From assembly GCF_000720115.1 (NCBI RefSeq), contig NZ_JOIR01000050.1, forward strand, positions 1-37,371: a stretch of 37,371 nucleotides of DNA, written 5' to 3'. The stretch's first letter is position 1. Every line of letters starts with the position of its first letter. Source of the DNA: Streptomyces sp. NRRL F-2580. Its GTDB lineage: Bacteria; Actinomycetota; Actinomycetes; Streptomycetales; Streptomycetaceae. Both the position numbers and the translations under genes were made by a program. Below the pieces are notes generated by a model. It did no database searches, was not told where the DNA came from, and saw only the letters and a list, made by a program, of their open reading frames with translations. Below are positions 16,037-26,886 of the stretch, piece by piece.

Positions 16037-16070
16037 GCGCGCCCCGCGAAAAAGGACTCGCGGGGCGCGC
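16037..16070. terminator. Bidirectional 13-bp GC hairpin
   Basis: GCGCGCCCCGCGA (16037-16049) and TCGCGGGGCGCGC (16058-16070) form a perfect stem with an eight-base loop, between the convergent SRPBCC and PadR genes. It can terminate both. Confidence 0.8.
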
Positions 16071-16097
16071 CGCGTGGTGCCGGGACCTGCCCGGTCC

Positions 16098-16721
16098 TCA
16101 GTGCTCGTCGGCCAGGATCAGGTAGAGCTTCTTGCGGGCGTCGTTGATGACCCCGAGCGCCTTCTCGCGCTGCTCGGGCGAGCCGGTCTTGAAGACCTGC
16201 CCGAAGGCTTCCATCAGGCCGATCCCGGCCGTCCGGATCTCGTGCATCGCCTCGAAGTCGAAGCCGCGCCCGGCGTCGGCCCACGGCGCGTCGGGGCCCG
16301 ACTCGGCCTCGGCGCGGCCGGCGTCGGTGAGCGTGAACAGCTTCTTGCCGCCCTCGCTCTCGCTCGTGATGAGCCCCTCGTCCTCGAGCAGCTGCAGGGT
16401 CGGGTAGACCGAGCCCGGGCTGGGCTTCCAGGCCCCGCCGCTGCGCTCGCCGATCTCCTGGATCATCTCGTAGCCGTGCATCGGCCGGTCGGTGAGCAGC
16501 GCCAGGATCGAGGCGCGTACGTCACCGCGCCGGGCCCGTCCGCCGCCCCGCCCACCACGCCCGCCCCGGCCTCCGAAGGGCCCGCCACCGAAGGGCGGCC
16601 CGAACGGTCCGAAGGCGGCGCGGCGCCCCTTGAAACCCTCCCGACGATCGGGCCCGCAGTGGTCGTGGCCCCGTCCGTGGTCATGTCCGTGGTCGTGTCC
16701 GTGCTGTCCGCGTGAACGCAT
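16098..16721 (-). CDS. PadR family regulator with His/Gly-rich N-terminus
   Basis: A 207-residue regulator. Residues 1-66 are a low-complexity tail with seven His and one Cys in the first 22 residues (HGHDHGHDHGRGHDHC) followed by a Gly/Arg/Phe-rich stretch. From about 67 comes the PadR winged helix (RASILALLTDRPMHGYEMIQEIGER, then SPGSVYPTLQLLEDEGLITSE) and a C-terminal helical dimerisation region. The tail could bind Ni, Zn, Co or heme, as inference only. ATG 16721 has GGAAGGAG upstream. A strong promoter overlapped by a palindrome implies autorepression. No transporter gene adjoins it, so its target is elsewhere or is itself. Confidence 0.92.
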   Translation of the reverse strand: MRSRGQHGHDHGHDHGRGHDHCGPDRREGFKGRRAAFGPFGPPFGGGPFGGRGGRGGRGGGRARRGDVRASILALLTDRPMHGYEMIQEIGERSGGAWKPSPGSVYPTLQLLEDEGLITSESEGGKKLFTLTDAGRAEAESGPDAPWADAGRGFDFEAMHEIRTAGIGLMEAFGQVFKTGSPEQREKALGVINDARKKLYLILADEH

Positions 16722-16769
16722 GCCTGCGCTCCTTCCGTCACGTTGTCGTTCTTCGTGTCATCGGTCGTC

Positions 16770-16818
16770 CGATAGCTCCACTATCGCTGATCCATCGCGA
16801 TGCGTCAACGATATATCG
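16770..16818 (-). promoter_or_regulatory. PadR promoter with two CGATA-type palindromes
   Basis: On the minus strand TTGACG (16803-16808) and GATAGT (16780-16785) are 17 bases apart. The palindrome CGATAG-CTCCA-CTATCG (16770-16786) covers the -10 box and CGATATATCG (16809-16818) abuts the -35 box. Related half sites on both sides of the promoter are what an autorepressor would use. Confidence 0.65.
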
Positions 16819-16953
16819 GAAACTCGTCAGCGACAGGTGACGCGACGGCACACTTTGGGGTGGATCGGCGACCGAACTGCTGGGCGAAGGGCGTGCGGGT
16901 GCGTGCGGTGCCGGGCCGCGAACATGCCCGAACAACCCGTGAAGGGGACATCC

Positions 16954-17266
16954 GTGCGCCTTTAAGGACGCCAGGAAGTGGCTCGCCGCCGCGGCCGCCG
17001 CACTGCTGCTCGCAGTGCCGGCCCCGGCCACCGCCCACGGCCCCCGGCAGCTGGCCGGGCAATTGCCTCAACCTGCCCCAGTGCGTCTCCTGCTCCGACG
17101 GCCAGCGGGGCCACCTGACCACCGTGATCTCGCTCGGGGCGGGCAGTTCTCCGCCGGGACGAACGACTCCAACACCCCCGACACCGCCCCGACCTACGGC
17201 CGCGGTAACGGGAACTTCGGCCTCGTCCCGCTGCTGTCGGGCAGGAAGGCGCTCTCCCGGACCTGA
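16954..17266 (+). pseudogene. Frameshifted small secreted protein gene
   Basis: GTG 16954 follows GAAGGGGA, but the fourth codon is TAA. Removing one T from the TTT at 16961-16963 gives VRLKDARKWLAAAAAALLLA then VPAPATAHG, a clear signal peptide. Further on, another frame (from 17058) reads GNCLNLPQCVSCSDGQRGHL, and a third section returns to the signal-peptide frame with NDSNTPDTAPTYGRGNGNFG to a TGA at 17264. Up to three single-base shifts would restore a Cys-containing exported peptide of about 100 residues. Either a decayed gene or homopolymer sequencing errors. Family not recognised. Confidence 0.5.
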
Positions 17267-17335
17267 GCCGGCCACCACCCGGGCCGGTCGGCGCCTCGTC
17301 CGGCACCGACCGGTCCAGTCACCCCGGATTGGCCT

Positions 17336-17365
17336 TTGTCCGTGATCAAGGAACCGCCCTACCGT
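17336..17365 (+). promoter_or_regulatory. Promoter of PhzF-like gene, probably leaderless
   Basis: TTGTCC (17336-17341) and TACCGT (17360-17365) are 18 bases apart; the ATG of the PhzF-like gene begins six bases after the -10 box, so the transcript would start at the ATG. No ribosome site is present, which agrees. Confidence 0.45.
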
Positions 17366-17371
17366 CGGTGC

Positions 17372-18214
17372 ATGCGCATCCGAATCGTCGACGCCTTCAC
17401 CGACCGGCCGTTCCACGGGAACCCCGCCGGAGTCCTGCTCCTCGACACCGGCTTCCCCCCGGACGCCTGGCTCCAGCAGGTCGCCTCCGAGGTGAACCTC
17501 TCAGAGACCGCCTTCGCCCATCCCCTGCCGCCCGGCGGGGACGCCGACTGGGCGCTGCGCTGGTTCACCCCGGCCGCCGAGGTCGACATGTGCGGCCACG
17601 CGACCCTGGCCACCGCGCACGTCCTGGCGTCCGCGGGCCTCGCCACGGGGCTGATCCGCTTCTCCGCGCGCTGCGGGATCCTCACGGCCGAGACCGCCGG
17701 TGACGGCACGATCACCATGGACTTCCCGACGTCGTCACTGACCCCCGCCCCGGCGCCGCCCGCCGTGGACTACGCGCTCGGCGGGGCGCCGATCCTCTCC
17801 GTGCACGACACCGCCGCGCACATCGGCGACCTCGTGATCGAGCTCGCCGACGAGAAGACCGTCCGCGAACTGACGCCGGACCACGGCGCCCTGCGCGCCT
17901 TCGCCAAGCGCGGGGTCATCGTCACCGCGGCCGCCGAGGACCCCTCCTGCGGGTACGACTTCGTCTCCCGCGGCTTCTTCCCCGCCTTCGGGATCGACGA
18001 GGACCCGGTGACCGGCAGCGCCCACACCGCGCTGGCCCCCTTCTGGGCCGAGCGCCTGGGCCGTACGGAGCTGACCGGCCTCCAGGGCGGCGCGCGCCGC
18101 GGTCTCGTACGGGTGACCCTGGCGGGCGACCGCACCCTGCTGGCGGGCCGGGCCGTCACCGTCCTCGACGGGGAGCTGTTCGCGTCCCCGCCCGGGGCCG
18201 AGCAGGCGGGGTGA
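17372..18214 (+). CDS. PhzF family isomerase/epimerase
   Basis: A 280-residue protein of the PhzF/diaminopimelate-epimerase-like fold with two similar halves. MRIRIVDAFTDRPFHGNPAG at 1-20, NLSETAF with catalytic Glu45, the FTPAAEVDMCGHATLATAH block near 70-90, and DEDPVTGSAHTAL in the second half. PhzF isomerises an intermediate of phenazine synthesis, but most members have unknown substrates and no phz genes are present here. The ATG 17372 is chosen over the longer frame because family sequence begins there. Confidence 0.92.
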   Translation: MRIRIVDAFTDRPFHGNPAGVLLLDTGFPPDAWLQQVASEVNLSETAFAHPLPPGGDADWALRWFTPAAEVDMCGHATLATAHVLASAGLATGLIRFSARCGILTAETAGDGTITMDFPTSSLTPAPAPPAVDYALGGAPILSVHDTAAHIGDLVIELADEKTVRELTPDHGALRAFAKRGVIVTAAAEDPSCGYDFVSRGFFPAFGIDEDPVTGSAHTALAPFWAERLGRTELTGLQGGARRGLVRVTLAGDRTLLAGRAVTVLDGELFASPPGAEQAG

Positions 18215-18257
18215 CCACGGGGCACGGACGCGGGCGCCGGCCCGGGGCGGGACCGGG

Positions 18258-18986
18258 TCAGCCCGCGGACCCGCCCTCGGCGTCCTTCCCGTCGCCCTTC
18301 GATCGCGCCTTCGCCGCCATCGCCACCGCCTTCGCACGTGCGGCACTCCGTCGCTTGGCTTCCTGCTCCACCCACGCGGCCGAGTCGATGCGCTTGCGGT
18401 AGACCTGCTCCGGCTCCGCCTTGCCCAGGTGCACCGTCCACGCCCACAGGGCGGCTGACACGACGAAGAAGACGCCCGCCAGGGCCAGGTAAGACGCGAT
18501 CTCCTCGGACTCGGAGGCACCTTCCTCGTGCGCGAAACCGGGTACGCCGGTGACGAGCGCGTTCACCCACCACGCGAGCGCCCCGTTGAAGAGGACGAGG
18601 GAGATCCAGTACGCGACCCGCATGCTCTTCGCCGGGCCGCTCGCCTCCCCCAGCAGCAGGAGGCGCCGCAGCGAGACCGGCCCCGTCCGGTGGCGGCCGC
18701 CCGTGTCCGCCTTGGCGCGGCGCACCGACGCGTAGCACTCGTCCAGCCAGCGCCCCGGCTCCGGGTCCGGGGCCGGCGAGTCGGTCGGCGCCAGCTCCTT
18801 GGCCTGGATCCAGCCGCTCAGGAACTGGACCTCCAGCTGGGCCTTCTCCAGCCGCCTGCGGTAGTGGTGGTCGGAGCTGCGCGCCTCGCGGCGGTCCCGG
18901 ATGAGGAGGCTGGCTCCGCCCACCAGGCCGCTGACCACGGGCACGAAGAACGGCGCGAACGGCACCAGGGAGTCCACAACAGCCAC
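18258..18986 (-). CDS. Membrane protein of unknown function
   Basis: A 242-residue protein with three hydrophobic segments: about 7-28 (VPFAPFFVPVVSGLVGGASLLI), and a pair near residues 125-142 (VAYWISLVLFNGALAWWV) and 165-185 (YLALAGVFFVVSAALWAW). Between them is a charged, probably cytoplasmic, helical region, and the C-terminus is a Lys/Arg/Ala-rich basic tail. GTG 18986 has AGGAGG eight bases upstream. It follows the CPBP protease gene by 87 bases on the same strand and could be cotranscribed. No family recognised. Confidence 0.75.
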   Translation of the reverse strand: MAVVDSLVPFAPFFVPVVSGLVGGASLLIRDRREARSSDHHYRRRLEKAQLEVQFLSGWIQAKELAPTDSPAPDPEPGRWLDECYASVRRAKADTGGRHRTGPVSLRRLLLLGEASGPAKSMRVAYWISLVLFNGALAWWVNALVTGVPGFAHEEGASESEEIASYLALAGVFFVVSAALWAWTVHLGKAEPEQVYRKRIDSAAWVEQEAKRRSAARAKAVAMAAKARSKGDGKDAEGGSAG

Positions 18987-19073
18987 CGGGCGCGCCTCCT
19001 CACCTCGCCTTCAGCGTCGCACCGCTCCGGCCTCCACCCCCGCCCGGAGGGGCCGACCGGGTGGTCCGCCGCC

Positions 19074-19895
19074 TCACGGCGTGGGCAGCCAGCCCACCTT
19101 GCCCGCGAGCAGGGCGTAACCGCCGAAGGCCACGATGTCGAGGAGCGCGTGCGCGACGACGAGCGGTCCCACCCGGCCCCAGCGGCGGTAGGCCAGGACG
19201 AAGACGACGCCCATCACCATGTTGCCGACGAAGCCGCCGATGCCCTGGTAGAGGTGGTAGGAGCCGCGCAGGGCCGAGCTGGCCAGCAGCGCGGCCATCG
19301 GCGACCAGCCGAGCCGGTCCAGCCGGCGCAGCAGGTAGGCCAGCACGATGACCTCCTCCACCACGGCGTTCTGCAGAGCGGAGAGGATCAGTACGGGGAA
19401 CTTCCACCACACGTCCGGCAGCGCCTCGGGCACCACCGTGAGGTTGAACCCGGCGGCCCGCGCCCCCAGGTAGAAGGCGAGCCCCGCGCTCCCGATCCCC
19501 GCGGCCACGAGAGCGCCCCGGGCCACGTCCCCCATGGGCCGGGTGCGGTCGAAGCCCAGCACCCGCAGCCCGGGGGCGCCCTCGCGGGTCAGCAGGTGCG
19601 CCACCAGCAGGACGGGGACCAGCGCGCTCGCGATGCCGAAGAGCTGCCACGCCAGGTCCAGCCAGGGCCGGCCCGGGGCGTACGAGCCGTTGAGGGTGGC
19701 GGCCTGGTCCTTCAGTCCCCCCGGCTTGGTGAGTGAGCCGATGAAACTGATCAGCGCCGAAACACCGCTCGCGCCCAGCGACAGCGCGAGGACGAGCAGC
19801 GTCTCGTCGCGCAGGAGAGCCCGCCGCCCGTCCTCGCCCAGCTCCACGAACACCGGCTCCGGATCCGCCCGCACGTCCGACTCCCGTCCTGCCAT
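19074..19895 (-). CDS. CPBP family intramembrane metalloprotease
   Basis: A 273-residue membrane protein with about seven to eight hydrophobic segments and the CPBP (CAAX/Abi) motifs: EE at 180-181 in NAVVEEVIVLAYLLRR, R210-x3-H214 in LRGSYHLYQG, Asn225 in FVGN, and His249 with Asp253 in AHALLD. These are the expected metal-binding and catalytic residues, so it is probably an active peptidase. In bacteria such proteins serve in bacteriocin immunity, prenyl-protein processing or stress signalling; the role here is unknown. It follows the glutamate-cysteine ligase gene by 113 bases. Confidence 0.92.
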   Translation of the reverse strand: MAGRESDVRADPEPVFVELGEDGRRALLRDETLLVLALSLGASGVSALISFIGSLTKPGGLKDQAATLNGSYAPGRPWLDLAWQLFGIASALVPVLLVAHLLTREGAPGLRVLGFDRTRPMGDVARGALVAAGIGSAGLAFYLGARAAGFNLTVVPEALPDVWWKFPVLILSALQNAVVEEVIVLAYLLRRLDRLGWSPMAALLASSALRGSYHLYQGIGGFVGNMVMGVVFVLAYRRWGRVGPLVVAHALLDIVAFGGYALLAGKVGWLPTP

Positions 19896-20008
19896 CCCGT
19901 TGCGACCACCCCATACTGCCTCCTCGGGAGACCGGGAGGATCACTGCGGGGGACAACGGGATCGACGGCATCGACGGGCCCGCCGGACGGCTCCGGCCGC
20001 GCGCCCGC

Positions 20009-21541
20009 TCAGCGGGGCTCCGGCACCGAGGGGCCCACCTCCTCCCCCGGCCCCACGGGCCAGGTGTGGACGGGGTCGCCCTTGTGCATCAGCTCGCTGT
20101 ACCTCCGGGTGGTCGCGGCCAGCGCCTCGTCCCGCTCCAGCCCGGCCGCCAGCGCCCGGTGATAGGTGTCCACCTGCCAGGTCGCCCCGTTCACCCGCCG
20201 CCGGCAGCGCTCCTCGATGATGCCGAGGTAGTGGTCCCGGTCCGCGGGCTCGATGCCCCAGGCGTCCAGGCCGGCCGCCGCCATCGGCAGCAGCTCGTCC
20301 AGGACCAGCCGTACGGCGGGCACGCTCGCCAGTCCCCCGGCCCGGCCCCGGCGCGGCCACCGCAGCCGCGCGTCGATCCCGTACCGGCAGGCCGCGTCGA
20401 AGTTCGCCTCCGCCTCGGCGAAGGGCAGCCGGGTCCACACCGGGCGCTGCTCGTCCGCGAGGGTGCGCACCAGCCCGTAGTAGAAGGCGGCGTTGGCGAC
20501 GACGTCGGCGACCGTCGGGCCGGCCGGCAGCACCCGGTTCTCCACCCGCAGGTGCGGCACCCCGTCGGCGACCCCGTAGACGGGCCGGTTCCAGCGGTAG
20601 ACGGTCCCGTTGTGCAGGACAAGCTCCTGCAGCCCCGGCACCCCGCCCTCGGCGAGCGCCCGCAGCGGCTCCTCCTCGTCGCATATCGGCAGCAGGGCGG
20701 GGAAGTAGCGGACGTTCTCGGCGAAGAGCTCGTACGCCGAGTCCACCCACCGCTCCCCGAACCAGGTCCGCGGCCGTACTCCCTGCGCCTGGAGTTCGGG
20801 CGGCCGGGTGTCGGTGGCCTGCGTGAACAGCGGCGGCCGCGACTCCCGCCACAGCTCGCGCCCGAACAGGAAGGGGGAGTTGGCGCCGACGGCTATCTGC
20901 GCGGCGGCCACCGCCTGCGCCGCGTTCCACACGGCGGGGAACCGGGCCGGTGTCACCTGGAGATGCAGTTGTACGGAGGTGCAGGCGGCCTCCGGCACGA
21001 TCGACCCGGAGGTCCAGATCAGCCGCTCGACCCCGTCGATGTCGAGCGTGAAGTCCTCCCCCCGCATCATCAGGATCTGCTCGTTGAGCAGCGAGTAGCG
21101 GTCCACGGCCGACAGGTTGGCGGTGACCAGGTCGGCGCGGGAGATCGTCGGCAGAATGCCGATCATCACCACTCCGGCATCGATCTCCGCGGCCTGCCGG
21201 TGGGCATAGCCCAGCCCCGCGCTGAGTTCCTCGACGAGCTGGTCGAATACCCGTCCGCCGAGCCGGTGCGGCAGGACGTTCACCTCCAGATTGAACATTC
21301 CCAGCTCGGTCTGGAAATCAGGGCTCGCTATCCGCTCCAGTACCTGGGCATTCACCATTCTCGGCAGCCCGTCGGCGCCCGCGAGATTCAGCTCGATCTC
21401 CAGTCCCATCATGTTCTTCGGGCGATCGAACCTCTTCTCCGCCAGGAGTCGCTCCAGCCCCTCCAGACACTCGTGAAGCTTCCTTCGATACCGCTGCCGA
21501 TCGGACAGGTCGAATCCGCCCGCCACGACCTTCTCCCCCAT
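20009..21541 (-). CDS. Glutamate-cysteine ligase family protein
   Basis: A 510-residue protein of the GCS2/carboxylate-amine ligase superfamily. Features: KNMMGLEIELNLAG near residues 42-55 with the metal-binding Glu pair, LGMFNLEVNVLPHRL, then TSVQLHLQV and LRVENRVLPAGPTVADVV. Actinobacteria make mycothiol rather than glutathione, so the substrate may be another amino acid pair; the annotation is at family level. ATG 21541 is preceded by GAGGAGGG; the frame runs open to 21700 without family sequence. First gene of a possible operon with the CPBP and membrane protein genes. Confidence 0.9.
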   Translation of the reverse strand: MGEKVVAGGFDLSDRQRYRRKLHECLEGLERLLAEKRFDRPKNMMGLEIELNLAGADGLPRMVNAQVLERIASPDFQTELGMFNLEVNVLPHRLGGRVFDQLVEELSAGLGYAHRQAAEIDAGVVMIGILPTISRADLVTANLSAVDRYSLLNEQILMMRGEDFTLDIDGVERLIWTSGSIVPEAACTSVQLHLQVTPARFPAVWNAAQAVAAAQIAVGANSPFLFGRELWRESRPPLFTQATDTRPPELQAQGVRPRTWFGERWVDSAYELFAENVRYFPALLPICDEEEPLRALAEGGVPGLQELVLHNGTVYRWNRPVYGVADGVPHLRVENRVLPAGPTVADVVANAAFYYGLVRTLADEQRPVWTRLPFAEAEANFDAACRYGIDARLRWPRRGRAGGLASVPAVRLVLDELLPMAAAGLDAWGIEPADRDHYLGIIEERCRRRVNGATWQVDTYHRALAAGLERDEALAATTRRYSELMHKGDPVHTWPVGPGEEVGPSVPEPR

Positions 21542-22035
21542 CGAAGCGTCCCTCCTCGAGTGCGCCCGGCCCGGGACACCCAGGCGCGCATTACGGTCGA
21601 TGATGCCCCGGCAGCGTGATCCATAACGCGGTGGGGGCGTGCGTGGCGAGGAGCGCGCGCCGGTTTGGCCGAAGGGCGCTTCGGCACATTCACCTGGCAA
21701 GTCGCCTCGCGCAAATTCCTCTTCGCCTTTGCGCGCTCCACAAAACCGATGCTTTCCAGCCGAGCCCCCGTCCGGTAACCTCCGAGGTCAGCGCGGCACG
21801 TTCGCGTGCATCCGGCATGAATGCCATGTCAGCGGGACCGGTAAGCGCCTTGTCGGCAATAGGCAGGACAGCTAGCCGAAACACTGCGTGAACACATGTC
21901 GTATAAACTCCGCAAACGAGGCAGAGAGTTGGCGCGCGGCCATTGCCCCTCGGCCCCCCTCTGGCCCCAGAATGCGACAGTGCCGTCCGCACCTGCCCCC
22001 GTTCCACAGGTCTCCCAAGTGAGAGGCGACCCACC
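21542..22035. other. Long divergent intergenic region
   Basis: 494 bases between two divergent genes with no supported coding sequence. The left part carries the promoter of the ligase gene. Right of the middle, TATAAA (near 21904) is an unusually AT-rich -10-like sequence for the unknown gene at 22036, although no matching -35 is clear. Several short open frames on both strands lack ribosome sites. Confidence 0.4.
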
Positions 22036-22656
22036 ATGCCGCTGCATGTCCCTCCGGCTCCCGCGCCCGCCCTGCGCAGCGTCCTCGCGGCACTCGGTTC
22101 TCCCACCGCCGTCCACGAGGCGCACACCCCGTCCCTGCGCGCGATCCAGGGGCCGCTGACCGCCGAACTCCCCCTTCCGGTGCACGTCCTCGACCGGCTG
22201 GGCATGTCCGCCCTCGCGGCCGGCGGCAGGCCGCCCCGCACACGGCTCACCGGCTGGCGGTTCCTGATCCGCAGCGGGGACCGTCACGTCGCGGCGGCCG
22301 ACACCCGCCTGACACCCGACGGCTGGACCTTCTCCCATTTCTTCGAGGGGCCCTACGTCGCCGCCACCGAACGCGCCCTGCGCCAGGCCGAATCCCTCGG
22401 TACGAGCTACCAGCCGCGGCTGCTGTCCGTACCGGAGCTCTACATGCTGACCCTGTGGCTGCACGGGGCGGTGGGCGCCGACGCCTCCGCCGGGCTGCCC
22501 GCCGGCGAGGACCTGCTGGTGCCGCTGGCTCCGGCCCCGCCCGGCATCGCCCCGTTCCGCCCGCATCCGGTCTCCGAGCTGCTGCCCGTGCTCACCCACC
22601 GGCTGACCCCCGCCACGGCTCCCCTCCCGCCGTCGCTGGCCGCACCCGCCGCCTGA
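22036..22656 (+). CDS. Conserved protein of unknown function
   Basis: A 206-residue soluble protein. It starts at ATG 22036 (GAGAGG upstream), MPLHVPPAPAPALRSVLAALG. The middle region RTRLTGWRFLIRSGDRHVAAADTRLTPDGWTFSHFFEGPYV (about 73-113) looks like a beta-rich core, followed by helix YVAATERALRQAESL and SVPELYMLTLWLHG; the C-terminus is Pro/Ala-rich. No signal peptide or membrane segment. I do not recognise the family. The longer frame from 21943 is not supported by a ribosome site. Confidence 0.8.
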   Translation: MPLHVPPAPAPALRSVLAALGSPTAVHEAHTPSLRAIQGPLTAELPLPVHVLDRLGMSALAAGGRPPRTRLTGWRFLIRSGDRHVAAADTRLTPDGWTFSHFFEGPYVAATERALRQAESLGTSYQPRLLSVPELYMLTLWLHGAVGADASAGLPAGEDLLVPLAPAPPGIAPFRPHPVSELLPVLTHRLTPATAPLPPSLAAPAA

Positions 22657-22744
22657 CCCGAGTCGCCCATTCGGCCTAGTCCGCTCGGGCCACTTGCGAA
22701 CCATCCGAAATGACAGGGGAGTTGGCCTGAACCGCCCGCACGAG

Positions 22745-22801
22745 TGATGCGTCATCAATCTATGAGGACAGCTGCCGGGAAATACCTGCGAAGCGGCTGT
22801 C
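22745..22801 (+). promoter_or_regulatory. Paired inverted repeats upstream of DUF5999 gene
   Basis: The space before the DUF5999 gene holds TGATG-CGT-CATCA (22745-22757) and a wider pair GACAGC (22767-22772) and GCTGTC (22796-22801). They could be operator or leader-RNA elements. No recognised promoter boxes accompany them. Confidence 0.3.
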
Positions 22802-22820
22802 ATGGGGGAACACTGATGAC

Positions 22821-22849
22821 ACGCTCCCCGCGGGTGCGGGGATGACCCA
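22821..22849. other. Single type I-E CRISPR-repeat-like sequence
   Basis: A 29-base stretch whose core TCCCCGCGGGTGCGGGGA forms a 7-bp stem with a GGGT loop, followed by TGACCC. Length, stem position and the GGGGAT-rich 3' part resemble actinobacterial type I-E CRISPR repeats. There is no second copy at the expected 61-base spacing on either side and no cas gene in the window. It ends 11 bases before the first possible start of the DUF5999 gene. It may equally be a plain leader hairpin. Confidence 0.4.
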
Positions 22850-22860
22850 GGGGGACGGCC

Positions 22861-23106
22861 ATGAATTACGCATCGAGCCGTAGCACGCAGACCACACCGC
22901 AGCGAAAGAACGCATCCATGTGCCAGCACCAGCCAGCCTGCCCGTCAGCCGAATCCGCCGACCGGGAGGCCGCGCGCCCGGTGGCCAACCACCCGGAGCA
23001 GGGCTGGAGCCTGCTGTGCAATGGCGTCCTGCTCTTCGAGGACACCGGTGAGCTGCTGCCGGACGGCCAGATCATCGCCCCGCACCGCCCGCTCGCGGCC
23101 GCGTAG
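22861..23106 (+). CDS. DUF5999 family protein
   Basis: A small Streptomyces protein; the conserved part begins MCQHQPACPSAESADREAAR and ends LLPDGQIIAPHRP. The motif C-x-H-x4-C near its start could bind a metal. From ATG 22861 (GGGGGA upstream) it has 81 residues; homologues usually begin at the second Met (22918), giving 62 residues, so either start is possible. The upstream region has a CRISPR-repeat-like hairpin and inverted repeats, and a very strong terminator follows. Function unknown. Confidence 0.85.
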   Translation: MNYASSRSTQTTPQRKNASMCQHQPACPSAESADREAARPVANHPEQGWSLLCNGVLLFEDTGELLPDGQIIAPHRPLAAA

Positions 23107-23135
23107 GCACGAAGGGCGGCCCGACGGACGCACGC

Positions 23136-23186
23136 CATGAAGAAGGGCCGGTCCGGGAGATTCTCCCGGACCGGCCCTTCTTCATG
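23136..23186. terminator. Perfect 25-base inverted repeat terminator
   Basis: Bases 23136-23160 and 23162-23186 are exact reverse complements, giving a very long GC-rich hairpin (core GGGCCGGTCCGGGAGA). It lies 29 bases after the DUF5999 stop and 32 bases after the gcvP stop on the other strand, so it is a bidirectional terminator for both genes. Confidence 0.9.
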
Positions 23187-23218
23187 TCACGTTCTTCGTG
23201 TCACCGCACCGCTCGGTG

Positions 23219-26113
<2,895 letters not shown>

Positions 26114-26174
26114 GTACGGAGGCCTCCTGGTCGTATGACCTGCGAGGGGCACCACGGCGCGGGCACCCGGACGG

Positions 26175-26405
26175 CCTCCCCCTCTGTCATCTGCACCTGA
26201 GAGTTTCACCGGAGTCACGGGGGTTTCCCGAGCGCTCCGGCTTTCACCGTCGGTGAGGAGAGGCACCGGCACTGCGCGCCCGGTACCCGCCCCTGCTTTC
26301 CAGAGTGGCCTCGTCCGTGCGGTACGTATGCCTGAGAGATTCCGGGGAGGATTTGCTCCTTCGGCGCCTCCGTCTCGTTCACTCGGAGGACTCTCCCGCA
26401 CAGGG
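26175..26405 (-). promoter_or_regulatory. Tandem glycine riboswitch
   Basis: On the minus strand two glycine aptamers are readable. The first (about 26326-26405) starts GCGGGAGAGTCC and contains GGCGCCGAAGGAGCAA and CCCGGAATCTCTCAGGCA. The second (about 26175-26320) contains CACTCTGGAAAG, CACCGACGGTGAAAGCC and GGTGAAACTCTCAGGT followed by GATGACAGAGGGGGAG. The gcvP start lies about 62 bases further on. Glycine binding to such leaders usually permits gcv expression. No alternative terminator is clearly seen, so control may be at translation. Confidence 0.93.
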
Positions 26406-26520
26406 TCGACAGCCATCACCCAGCCTACCAGCGAGGTTCTGGCCCCTCCCCGAGTGGCCTCCGCTGCCGTTATGCACTTCTGTAGTCATTACGGAGGAGT
26501 TGCGACCATTTGGAGGGACC

Positions 26521-26886
26521 GTGCAGACCGACATCGATCCGCGCAGCCTGATCGGCCGCAAGGCGTTCGACCGCAATGGCACCAAGATCGGCACAATCGA
26601 CGAGGTCTACCTCGACGATGCCACGGGCGTCCCGGAATGGGCGGCCGTCCGTACGGGCCTGTTCAGCCGGGACGCCTTCGTCCCGTTGGAGCCGAGCGAG
26701 ATGGTGGGCGACACCCTGCGGGTGCCCTTCGAGCGCTCCCTCATCAGGGACGCCCCCGACTTCGGCGTCGGCCGCCACCTCTCCCCCGAACAGGAGCTGC
26801 AGCTCTACCACCACTACGGCCTGGACACGACCCTGCCCACGGAGTTCTCGCGCGACTTCGGCCGCCTGGCGAGCGACGAGGGCTGA
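26521..26886 (+). CDS. PRC-barrel domain protein
   Basis: A 121-residue protein with one PRC-barrel domain: DPRSLIGRKAFDRNGTKIGTIDEVYLDDATGVPEWAAV at about 5-42, then a helical C-terminus with LSPEQELQLYHHYGLD. PRC barrels occur in RNA-processing and photosynthetic proteins; small free-standing actinobacterial members are of unknown function and often linked to stress. GTG 26521 has GGAGG five bases upstream. Divergent from gcvP but outside the riboswitch, so it is not under glycine control. Confidence 0.9.
   Translation: MQTDIDPRSLIGRKAFDRNGTKIGTIDEVYLDDATGVPEWAAVRTGLFSRDAFVPLEPSEMVGDTLRVPFERSLIRDAPDFGVGRHLSPEQELQLYHHYGLDTTLPTEFSRDFGRLASDEG

Noticed and set aside
17372..18214. PhzF homologue taken as a sign of phenazine biosynthesis
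   Set aside because: No other phz gene is present and most PhzF-family proteins are unrelated to phenazines.
23136..23186. Perfect 25-base inverted repeat considered as insertion-sequence ends
   Set aside because: The arms are adjacent with a one-base centre and lie between convergent genes; this is a terminator, not a pair of element ends.
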